Shown: in pieces, positions 55,049 to 64,000 of the stretch | Numbering within the stretch: the stretch's first letter is position 1 | Layout of the letters: each line of letters begins with the position of its first letter | NCBI GenBank assembly: GCA_027924585.1 | Contig: BSBM01001929.1 | Span: 1-64,000, forward strand | Source of the DNA: Larix kaempferi | Taxonomy: Eukaryota; Streptophyta; Pinopsida; Pinales; Pinaceae | DNA length: 64,000 nt | Direction of reading: 5' to 3' | Made by a program: the position numbers and the translations under genes | Notes under the pieces: model-generated | Databases searched by the model: none | The model's input: the letters and a program-made list of their open reading frames with translations, nothing else | What the model was told of the DNA's origin: nothing

Positions 55049-57539
55049 ATCATTATTTTTCATTATCATTCTCTCATGATAATCAGAGAGAAGTTTCCAG
55101 CTCCAAGAAGTTGAAGCAGTCTCACCTAATAACTCCAGATCTAAACCAACAGTGAACCCAGGGCCTCTATCTCTTATTGCATGTTGGAACCAAGCTCGGG
55201 GGGATCCAGTTAGAACCAGGAAGGGTCTAAGGGTCATGGTTGGGAGGAACATGGTAGCCCCAAAGTTATCAAGCTAAGGAATCACTCTAACAGGTCAGCT
55301 AAGCTCAAAAGATTTCTACACGAATTATTGTTTGAGTGTGCAGGCCTCTATAGGATCAAGCCAAACTTCAAGATAACCAGGTATGACTTATTAAATCACC
55401 AGTTCAAAGTTATGATGGAAAACTAGGTATTTAATTTAGGCTTTTAGACTAAACTATTGGTTCAACATTATTTTAATTCTTAACCCAAATATTATCAAAC
55501 TTAGAGGTTTTGCCTAGAAACCCGTGGAGGGTCTAGCAGGCCTAGCCCAGCTAGCCTATTCTAGACAACACCCCATCAACAAACATAGGAACCCTACTAT
55601 GGATTTTCGGAGGACTTCTAACATGGTGTATTGTTCCCATTGTTTTCCCATATTACTTTCTAGGTTAGGGTTACTTTGTTTTTAAATAATTATGGTTTCT
55701 GTTTAAATTGTCTTATCAATTCGTAGAGCAGGGATTACTTATGCCTTTTAATTCTTTTATTGTTATTTTCTTTATGCTTAAGAATCATCAATTAGAAATG
55801 ACAACAACATCAAGCCAGACATAGAATCTCTTAGCCACACTACACATCAAATCGTAGGATTAAATAATAATAGTAATTATTATTTTCTGCTCTTTCAAAC
55901 CAAGGTATTCTACATTCCACATTATCAACATCTCTATTATTTCAACCAAACAGTCAACCACTATCGAAAAAAACAACATATATATTTTCTCATCAATCGA
56001 ATCCCACTACCAACAAATGCATTCCATATCTTTAAACTATACTACTTTTAACCCATTGAAATGAAAGTCAAGAGATCGAATCTCACTAACTTTTCCAGGA
56101 AGGACATGCTATCTTAAAAGTAGCCAAACAACATAGTAGTTTTACACAGGATAATTTACACATTCAACCAAATCGTTTTTGTTACTAGTTAGCAAACGCT
56201 TACAGACAGTCTTTGAACATAAAAGCAATGCAAGGGATCGAATCCCTCTATTCTTCCATTTAAAGCAACTACCAAAAAAAACAAGAAGAAGAACCAAAGT
56301 GAAACCCCACGGGCATGTAAGAAGACTAGACAAAGGTTTCGCTTCTCCTACCAACCCATGTTGTTTTGGCAGCTATTTTTAAAACTAAGATTTGCAAACC
56401 CATTCAACAGACATAGCCACAATAGCCACATGAAGGATCTAATACTCTTAACCATTATTTCACATAGAGAAAATGCAGAGATTAGATATCTTCTTTTCAG
56501 GATCAAAGTCTAATAGAAAACACAGAGGCCAACACTTCCCTATTTCCTCAGATGGAGTCAATCCCATTTGATAATAAACGCAGGTCATGGAAAAACCACG
56601 ATTGTCCATTATAAATTACTCAACCGACGACTTTCAGAATAGAGGCAACGATAGCAAACACAGAAATCGAAACTACTACTCTTACCCATAAGAAAACACA
56701 AAGACTAGATAGTGTGAAAATCATTTATAGAATTATGCAGTAGGTCATTTCCTCTATTAAGAGGTCCTAGGATTTCTTTCAAAACGAAATACGCAAACAT
56801 GTAAACCGCAAGTTTATATTGGGCATTATTACAAACAACTTCTACAAAGTTCAACATTGAGCCGAATGGCCAAACCTCACACTAAAACCCTCCAGGGCCA
56901 TTAAAACCAATAGATACATTTCACAATGGTCCAGCCAATGGCGACCTCCAGGAACTAAAAACTTGTTGCAGTAAACCCAAACCGGGCTCACGAAGTTCCT
57001 CATAGAAAATACAAACAGTACTACTCCACAGAGGCGAGAGGGGGAGATAAGGAGTGGTGAACTCTGAAACTTATCATTTGCAACGCCATCAAAGACATGT
57101 ACTGGCCATCAACTAGTAGCCATGTAGAAGAAGAATGCCAAACAATTACCTTCCAAAAAAGTAAACCATACAAAGTCAAACCTTGAGTTTTTTATCGTAT
57201 TCTATCTAAGTAAAATAGCAGAAAATGTAGTATAAACAAAGGATGATATTACCTTCTGGTTTTTAGTCGCTATCTTTGCATGCGAAACCCCATATGGTGT
57301 GCTGACCATGAGCCAAGCTCAGGTCAGTACATGAAACCCTCAAACGCATCCAACAACAAACAAGGGAAAATGAACCATGAAAATGAACCTTCGTTGGTGG
57401 AAGACCCAAGGGAAAACCCTTAGCATAGATGGCAACGTTGGCCATGTGCCATCGTAGAGATGCATTTAATTCTACAACCAACCCCAAATATTTCGATATC
57501 AACCCTGATCTCCATAGTAGTAGAGTCACTCATGATCAA

Positions 57540-57652
57540 CAAGAATTGTAAATGCAATAAGTATTGCAAAGACCACAAGTATTACATAGTGCCAACAAGT
57601 AATTGCAAGGTCAACAAGTATTGCAAGTTCAACAAGTATTACAAACTCCAAT
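57540..57652 (+). repeat. 18-19 bp repeat array (CAACAAGTATTGCAAGT)
   Basis: About six degenerate units of (T/C)CAACAAGTATT(G/A)CAAG follow each other. They are clearest at 57592-57650, where CAACAAGTA recurs at about 18-bp spacing. Confidence 0.75.
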
Positions 57653-58209
57653 AAGGATTTTAAAGTTCCAACCTTCAATCATCACACACTTAAGGCTTAA
57701 GTGATTGCTAGAAATGTGAAGTAAGAACCCTAGGTAATTGCCTTCGTAGGTACACCTGCAAACCAAGTATAAATTGAATGCATTAGCGAAACTTGCTAAG
57801 TAAGTCAGAGGTTTCCATTTCTTACTCCCTACCTCTCGACAACTCTATCGGGGTACTTTTCCCTTGAAAGACCAAGCATCTCATCATGGGCCTCAACCGC
57901 CACCAACATGGGTCCATCCCACTTGAATTATCAGTTAGACTTTCATAATTATGCACACACACTCTTAAAATAGTAAGAAGGAGATTTGTATTAGTATACT
58001 CGAAACATTTGTACACTTGCGACATAATTACATTTCTACTCATTACATCGCTTCCGCAAAGCTGTAGGAATAACAACTAGTAAGACCATGTTACATAGGA
58101 GAACTTAAACATCTATCAGTGCTGAAGTTAATTTACAAAGCATCATTGGTAAAATAGCTTTTATTGCAGTAGTGGAATTTTTTTTTTTACTATTTTTAGG
58201 GACATTACA

Positions 58210-58763
58210 TTATTAAATCATCAACATATAAGGAAATCAATACTATATATCCCTGCTCATCAAATTTGGTATACACGATTTCGATCACTCTTACTCCTCA
58301 TAAAACCCTGTTGAAGAAAGAAAGAGTCTATCTTCTCATACCATGACCTAGGTGCCTGTTTTAGTCCATACAATGCTTTTTTTAACTTACACACTAAGTG
58401 TTCTTTCCCATGTTCCACAAACCCTTCAGGTTGAGTAAGGTAAACCTCCTCCTTTAAATCACCATTCAAAAATGCAGATTTAACATCTAATTGGTGTAGC
58501 TTCCAATGGTACTTTGTAGCTAAATCAACTAACAATCTGATAGTATTCGATTTAGCTACTGGTGCAAATGTTTCAGCATAATCAATACCTTCTGTTTGTG
58601 AATACCCCTTTGCCACCAATATAGCCTTATATTTGTCTATAGTACCATCTGATTTAAACTTGGGTTTGTATATCCATTTGCATCCAATGGGCTTTGTATG
58701 TTTGGGCAATTCAGTCAATTCCCAAGTATTATTTTTCATTATACATTCATATTCTTCCTCCAT
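58210..58763 (-). pseudogene. C reverse transcriptase, N-terminal half
   Basis: The open frame 58260-58763 reads NNTWELTELPKHTKPIGCKW, AILVAKGYSQTEGIDYAETF, KYHWKLHQLDVKSAFLNGDL (first catalytic Asp), YLTQPEGFVEHGKEHLVCKL and KKALYGLKQAPRSW, all standard copia RT motifs. A frameshift near 58270 leads into YIVLISLYVDDLI, the YVDD active site, directly at the F insertion. After F the sequence continues LTENAKK, so F interrupts a once continuous RT. Confidence 0.9.
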
Positions 58764-58891
58764 TTCATTTCACCATTCATCATGTTCATTGGCTTCATTA
58801 AAACTAATGGGTTCTATGACATTGGAAATGCTACTCATTAGGGCATAGTCTCTATACCTCTCAGGAAGCCGAACCTATCATGAAGATCTTC

Positions 58892-59356
58892 TCAACTGAT
58901 TATCTTCCTCGTCACTTTATGAAGATCTGTCCTCACCACTAGATGACCTTGAACTGCTTGAAGTGTCCATATGACTGAGTTCTTCTTGATTCTACGGTTC
59001 TGGCTGCTGTTGTGGTGTCTACTATTGCAATTGTGGTTGCAACTGTGATGGTTGCTGCTGTGATGGTTTCTGTTGTTGTTGCTCTTCTTTAACTCCTTCA
59101 TCAAGAAGTCTACGCCATTCCTCATGACTGTTGTTGTCATGATTTCCTGCTTCCTGCTCATGGAAAAGTACATCTCTACTTGCAAATACTTTGTGAGTGG
59201 AAAGATCAAATAGTTTGTATGCTTTAAATTCATAACAGTACCCTATGAAAATACATTTAATGGCTTTAGCATCCAATTTCTTCCTATTCTCCTTTGGAAT
59301 ATGTGCAAAATCCTTACACCCAAATAATTTCAAATTATGAATTGCTGGTTTGGAAC
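58892..59356 (-). pseudogene. C linker between integrase and RT
   Basis: The frame 59022-59333 begins MKLFGCKDFAHIPKENRKKL and has KAIKCIFIGYCYEFKAYKLF then FASRDVLFHEQEAG. This is the usual copia integrase tail, where GC.....P...R.K.D......F.GY is conserved. A Gln-rich low-complexity stretch follows (EEQQQQKPSQQQPSQLQ). The right end abuts the solo D LTR. Confidence 0.8.
59352..59356. repeat. Target-site duplication GGAAC, left copy (D2)
   Basis: GGAAC precedes the solo LTR and recurs at 60181-60185, a perfect match. Confidence 0.95.
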
Positions 59357-60180
59357 TGTGAAAATCCTCACAACAAATCTAAGAGATGATTTATACCTCA
59401 CAAGAAAGTAATTGATTAAGCAAGAAAATAGAAGAAGAGTGGTCAATGCAGTATAATGAGCAACAGAATAATAATACAGTGGAACTCGGATAGAAGCAAA
59501 AATACTTCACACACTAAATTATTAATCACAAATGGACATATAAATAATACAATGCATGAGAATTCGAATGCCTAAGGTGGAAATTCGAATTAGCCTTCAT
59601 GGAGTGATCAAAAGATCACTGGAGTGTCATTGGAGCACAACTAGTAGTCTATCTCATCATCAGTGGAGTCATCAATACTCAAGTAACTATCAACCATCAA
59701 TCAAACTGAGTCTAACGGAGTGTGGTTGGTGTAATTGAGTGTAACTGGCACTAACTGAATGAATGAGGCTTAGTGGAGGGCGCATGAGGAGATAACTGGA
59801 TTCAGAATGGGCAGTCAAGTCTCAGTGGAGGTCCATCGGAGTGATACAGTCAGTTGAGAGTCAGTCTAGCCTTAAATCAAGGAAAGAACTGAAGACAATT
59901 GAAGATAACTAAATTAACTGAAGTGCAACTGAGTGGTAGGTGAGAGAGGATGAGTGGCTTCCTTAAATCAAGGAGGAAGGGAGCACTAAGCTCTAGGAGG
60001 GCTAAAACTGATATGAGAGAAGCTCCCAGGGGCTAGCTTCTGGACTGATGACTGGGATGCATGTAATTGCATGCATACCCTAAATAATGCATGCAAACCC
60101 TAAAAGTGCATGCATGACTGAAAATGCAAATAATGAAAAATGCTGGTAGGACTAGGATGGAGTATAGGAATATCCTAATA
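59357..60180 (-). mobile_element. D2: solo LTR of family D inside element C
   Basis: It starts TGTGAAAATCCTCACA and ends GGAATATCCTAATA, the reverse complement of the D1 LTR ends (one terminal base changed). It is 824 bp against 802 in D1. Perfect GGAAC duplications flank it. A solo LTR with target duplication means a full element was inserted and later lost its interior by LTR-LTR recombination. Confidence 0.93.
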
Positions 60181-60522
60181 GGAACCATACAAGGCTTCGA
60201 AATGAGTAATATTATCAAGACACCTTGTTGGAATTCAGTTCTTTATATAAACTGCAGTATTTATGGCTTCACCCCAAAATACATACGAGATATTCTTACC
60301 TTTCATCATGCTGCGTGCACACTCTACCATAGTTCTGTTTTTCCTTTCAGCAACTCCATTCTGCCGTGGAGTGCTGGGTACTGTAAACTCCTGTACTATT
60401 CCATGATATTTACAATATTTGATAAAGTCCCCTAATTTATACTCTCCCCCTTGATCTGAACGGAGGATTTTGATGGATTTTCCTGTTTGCTTTTCCACCA
60501 AGCTTTTGAATTCTTTAAAGTA
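60181..60522 (-). pseudogene. C integrase, second half of the core
   Basis: It reads VEKQTGKSIKILRSDQGGEY, FTVPSTPRQNGVAERKNRTM and YVFWGEAINTAVYIKN. It keeps the second catalytic Asp (RSDQGGEY) and the Glu (GVAERKN). One stop near 60522 separates it from the first half. The downstream end is interrupted by D2. Confidence 0.9.
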
Positions 60523-61296
60523 CTAAAAAATGTCACTTTTTCTTCGAAGGAAATAAACCCATGTGTATCTCATACAATCATCAATAAATAACAGAAAGTA
60601 AAATGCACCTCCTAAAGACCTTGTCTGCATAGGTCCACAAACATCAGTATGCACAAGATCTAACACATCTCTCTTTTTCTTATCAAGATTAGAGGGAAAT
60701 TCATCTCTATGCATCTTACATAATGCACATCCTTCACAAGCAATATTCTCATTCTTTAACATGGGAAGTCCTTCAACCATATTCTGTTTATGTAATAACA
60801 ATAAATCATGATGATTGATGTGGCCATACCTTTGATGCCAACGACTCTCTGTTGGAATATTTGCATAAGTTAGTGCGTGATATTCTTTGCCAGTAACGTC
60901 AAACTTGTATAGTCCTCCTACTTTGACTTCCGTTGCAATAGTTTTGTATTGGTCCAACACATCCTTCATTATGCAATAATTCTTGAAGAATTCAACCTTT
61001 AAGTTCTGATCTGTAATGGTGGACACATAGATCAATTTTTTCTTTATCCCTGGCACATACACAACATTGCGAATGTGACGAATAGCACCATTCGACAATG
61101 TTAATGGAATATCTCTGTATCCCTTGATCTGATGAGCACGGTCATCTTCAAGGTATATGCTGGAAAAATTATGTTTTTCTTTAAAATTAGTATACCACTT
61201 CTTATTACATGTCATATGTACTGATGCTCCGGAATCCACAAACCAGGCATCAAAATCACCAGTTTCAGCAGACAAAGCAGCATTAGACACAAACAT
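60523..61296 (-). pseudogene. C protease, GAG-pre-integrase and first half of integrase
   Basis: A 257-residue open frame. DAWFVDSGASVHMTCNKKW is the copia aspartic protease. WHQRYGHINHHDLLLLHKQN and CEGCALCKMHRDEFP are the zinc-binding pre-integrase domain. DLVHTDVCGPMQTRSLGGAF holds the first catalytic Asp. FLLFIDDCMRYTWVYFL follows. It is well preserved and joins gag upstream. Confidence 0.92.
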
Positions 61297-61308
61297 TTTA
61301 AGATCCCG

Positions 61309-62236
61309 TCAATCAAAATTAGGGGGTTCATCAATATCATCATTAGCAATAAACAATATGAGATCATGTTCTAAAGAATCTTCTGCAAAATTACTTGTAT
61401 GTTTTCTAGGTTTATTCCTAGCCTCATCACTCTTCTTCTTCTGACAGTCTCTAATAAGATGTCCAGGTCGACCACAATAAAAACAACTCTTTGACTCATT
61501 CCTGTTAGATGGCATACCTTGATTCGACCTTGGAGATTTCCTTCTCTGCGAAGAACTCCCTCCTCTGCCTCTTTCTCCTGATCTCCCTCTCGAGAATCTC
61601 TTATTTGACCACAGTGCCAAGTCTGAATTCCAAGGCTTCAAATTCGCGCGCCTTTCTTCGTCTTGGAGCAAAATACCTACCAATTCTTCAAACGTAGGAG
61701 GTTTATCCCTTGCTGCGAGACCTGTTATAAACATCTGATAATCTTCTAGCATACCATTTAAGGTAATTGTGACAAGATCAGTGCTGAAAACTGTTTCCCC
61801 TATATTTCCCAGCTTGTCTTTCACCTCTTTAATGTGACCCAAGAATGAACTAACAAATTCATTTCCATCCATTTTAATGCCTAGCAATTTAGTTTTCAGG
61901 AAAAGAATGCATTTTGTATTGCTAGTTTCATACAAATCTTTAAGCATTGTCCATGTTTCAACAGAAGTTTTAGCTTCTCTAATATGTGTAATTATGCTAT
62001 CTTTAATAGACATACGCATCAATACCTTGGCCTTGTTCTCCGGCTTATCTCAATCTTGGATCTGTGCTGCTGTTGAACCTGCAGCCGCATTGGGTTTTGC
62101 TTCATCTCCCCTTCGCATTCGTCCATATACCATAACCTTCCATCAAGGTTTGCATTTTGAATTTCCAATTGATGAAATTCGAGCCATCTAGTTTATTGGC
62201 TTCGTTGAGGTAGGTCTCTGCCAGCGGATTCGACAT
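61309..62236 (-). pseudogene. C gag
   Basis: I start at the ATG at 62236-62234 (MSNPLAETYLNEANKLDGSN). It is followed by FINWKFKMQTLMEGYG, then a stop and frameshift near 62100. The frame 61309-62022 is open for 237 residues: TSVETWTMLKDLYETSNTKC, LLGIKMDGNEFVSSFLGHIK and RDKPPTFEELVGILLQDEER. An Arg/Gly/Ser-rich stretch leads to a CFYCGRPGHLIRDC zinc knuckle. This is UBN2-type copia Gag. Confidence 0.88.
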
Positions 62237-62712
62237 CTCTGCAAGTGTTGGAGGCGTGCAATCTTGATGCAATTACAGGCAGATCACTTTCCAAGCAGCG
62301 ATCTCCACACAAGAACTCACTAAACTAAAAACGAATCTCTTCTCGGGCTTACTTCACAGCAGTAAGCAGAGATTCCTCCATTAGCAGTTAGGGATGCTCT
62401 GCTTGCAGACTTCAGCGGCTTCTTCAATCTCAAACTATAACGACTCTAGCAAGATCTATGTAGTTCCTTCAGGGTAACTCTGGTGAAGTATGCACAGATC
62501 CACAACAATTTCAAGGCATCCTTTCAACACTGACGCCCTCTCCTCCACTGCGTAGACCAGCAATGGATCCCCTGGGCGCAAGGGCTCACCGACGACTCCT
62601 GACCGGTAATAGCAACAGGTTCTCTCTGCTAGGGCCGGCTGCAGGATCTACTGAGCAGCGGCAGGCTACATCCTGTTCAACGAAATCGTAGACGAATGAG
62701 AAACCTCTCTCC

Positions 62713-62724
62713 GCTCTGATACCA
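62713..62724 (-). other. Primer-binding site of C
   Basis: GCTCTGATACCA is the exact complement of TGGTATCAGAGC, next to the inner end of the 5' LTR. Confidence 0.9.
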
Positions 62725-62923
62725 ACTTAGAAATAGAAACAACAGAGCACACAGAAAAGAGAGCAAGGAGAATTTGGGGAAATCACCATGCTGAGACTAC
62801 GTTCACAAACTGTATTTATTAAATGAAGAGATATTAGCGGTTACAACAAACAACAAGGAAATAGAATCTACATTAATAAACTGGAGTTTATCTAGGTAAC
62901 TAACTAGTGCTCCATTATTTCCA
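62725..62923 (-). repeat. C 5' LTR (about 199 bp)
   Basis: The right end CCATTATTTCCA matches the 3' LTR end before the polypurine tract (52844). The left end ACTTAGAAATAG matches 48378. It contains TATCTAGGTAACTAACT uninterrupted, the empty site of the A3 insertion. The exact inner boundary is uncertain by a few bases because the end is not a clean TG..CA. Confidence 0.75.
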
Positions 62924-64000
62924 AGTTAATGATCATGAAAAGATTCAATTTTCTTAATAATCAGTTAATTTTTTAAATCTAAATCCTCCATTTATAAAAA
63001 CTTCCAATTAGGTCCATATTCTTTCAATCATGTCCATAAATAATAGATTTGTATTAAAATTTATAAACACTTCCAGTCATGTCCCTCACCCTATTCTTTG
63101 AGCAGCCAAATTTACTTCAACATATCTCAAACTCACAAGATCCTTGAAATCATCCTATGCTGAGCCTAAATGTTGAAGTGTTGATAAACTACAACTAATA
63201 TAATTGTTGCTGTACTAAATTGTGAGACAGAATTATGTGCCTCGCATGACGCTTCCCATGCAACTGGCTTGCATAATCTTCCGCCATATCCGTTGTATTT
63301 TAAGTTATAGGATAAACATGGGTAAAATTAGTGACATTTGAATAGGAATGACTATCGCTCCATGCTGTTCTTACAGAGGAAGTTGTGAACGATGAATAGT
63401 GGATCCGATTGTATTCTTATTTTCATTAAAATCATGATCTTCGAGTGACAGTGTTTTAAATTTTACCTTTCAATGAGTGGCACGTATCAAAAAAATTGGG
63501 GATGGTGGTAATACATCCAAAAGCGCGTTAATGGCAAAGCCCGACGCTTCATGACTAGGTAATGCAATCCACTAGTCTATTAATAAGTGATCACATCTTG
63601 ATGGTTTTACGGTATTATAAGTTTGATCTTGGGCTTACAGACTCGGTGATGTAAAATCCTGATAGGAGCTATGATTTATCTGAGTAGAAGTAATCCTGAG
63701 CAAAGAATATGAAATTAGTTTGTTTTTATTAGGGTTTAGATCAGTTGTAAATAGTTTATTTTGATTCTTGTTCATACTTTTGTTGGAGTTAATGCTTGAT
63801 TTTCATAACATCAAGTGTGTGAATTTGTGTTTCTACTTTAGTCCTTACGATTCAGAAGATATTGAATAACATAAATTCCAGAGCTGATTGTATAATCTAT
63901 GCTTGATTGGATGCCACCAAAAAGAGAAGAGCCCGATGGGTTATAAAAGCCAGAGAATTCTCTAGTGGGCGCGTCTCCTTTGAGGCATCTGTAGCTCTCA
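62924..64000. other. Unique AT-rich flank, no gene seen
   Basis: This is the right flank of element C. It contains no open frame of note, no recognised repeat and no sequence shared with other parts of the window. A CATTCTTTCAATCATGTCC-like phrase recurs weakly (TTCCAATTAGGTCC, TTCCAGTCATGTCC) at about 63000-63085. Otherwise I see nothing. Confidence 0.5.

Larger units (their letters stand above)
53778..58209. mobile_element. F: 4432-bp insertion in the C RT, ends TGTAAT(A/G)TCCC inverted
   Basis: The left end is TGTAATATCCC and the right end GGGACATTACA, an 11-bp inverted terminus with one mismatch. Flanking 5-mers GTATT (53773-53777) and TTATT (58210-58214) match at 4 of 5 positions. The interior has no RT, integrase or transposase that I recognise. 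Features are a dyad-rich array (53816-54420), a TATA-like box with stem-loop near 55012-55048, and an 18-bp repeat array near 57540-57650. TG..CA ends with a 5-bp near-duplication fit a solo LTR or decayed LTR element. A TIR transposon is less likely. Confidence 0.65.
48378..62923 (-). mobile_element. C: Ty1/copia element carrying three nested insertions
   Basis: On the minus strand it has 5' LTR (about 62725-62923), primer site, gag, protease, integrase, RT, RNase H, polypurine tract and 3' LTR. The 3' LTR is split by A3. F splits RT right after YVDD. A solo D LTR lies between the integrase and RT parts. Subtracting the insertions and their target copies leaves about 4.97 kb, a normal full-length copia size. 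The order protease-integrase-RT defines Ty1/copia. It has frameshifts in gag and RT. I could not identify a matching target duplication at its outer ends. Confidence 0.88.

Noticed and set aside
57540-57652. CRISPR-like array
   Set aside because: The 18-19 bp units are adjacent and degenerate, without unique spacers, in a plant genome. This is a simple tandem repeat.
53778-58209. F as a cut-and-paste DNA transposon
   Set aside because: The inverted ends are only 11 bp, no transposase is visible, and the flanks look like a 5-bp duplication, which fits LTR-type integration better. Not fully excluded.

Overview
This window looks like accessory DNA from a large plant nuclear genome. It holds a decayed plant receptor-kinase gene and a nest of plant LTR retrotransposons, with no sign of prokaryotic genes, CRISPR arrays or rRNA. 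A gymnosperm (conifer-like) host is my inference from the size and style of the elements; nothing in the window proves it.

Layout. 1-1968 is AT-rich DNA with diverged repeats. About 2170-12206 is the wreck of a cysteine-rich receptor-like kinase (CRK) locus. It has a DUF26 remnant, a membrane segment, an N-lobe and a catalytic-loop remnant. It is split by two insertions with perfect 5-bp target duplications: A1 (3094-7520, Ty3/gypsy chromovirus type, duplication AAGAG) and D1 (8903-11873, a gag-only LTR element, duplication GATCA). From 12207 a long minus-strand Ty3/gypsy element, B, begins. It has 1662-bp LTRs and an extra gag-like domain between protease and RT. It also has an additional ORF of about 990 codons between integrase and the 3' LTR. 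A 3.27-kb insertion, E, lies inside B. To the right, about 75 bp beyond B, is a minus-strand Ty1/copia element, C (48378-62923). C is interrupted by A3 in its 3' LTR, by F (4.4 kb) directly after its YVDD motif, and by a solo LTR of family D.

Main structural result. Bases 14930-34028 and 34029-53556 are two head-to-tail copies of one segment, about 19.1 and 19.5 kb. The segment runs from within the B extra ORF, through E, the B 5' LTR and A, to within the C RT. The junction at 34028/34029 joins C directly to B with no microhomology. A2 and A3 are therefore one insertion seen twice, as are E1/E2 and LTR2/LTR3. Unit 1 later lost about 1.06 kb (LTR2 fused to the interior of A2) and gained a 622-bp duplication in A2. 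Hand comparison suggests about 4-5% divergence between units, against about 8% between the two original B LTRs.

Function. No host gene appears intact. The coding capacity is retroelement gag and pol, mostly broken. The most interesting items are: (i) family A, in which two independent insertions share the same two internal deletions, removing the whole RT and most of the integrase core, so it is a transposing lineage that depends on enzymes from elsewhere; (ii) the large extra ORF of B, whose stop codon lies in the polypurine tract; (iii) the internal gag-like domain of B; (iv) the gag-only element D; and (v) the tandem duplication itself. All percentages and repeat counts are by eye.
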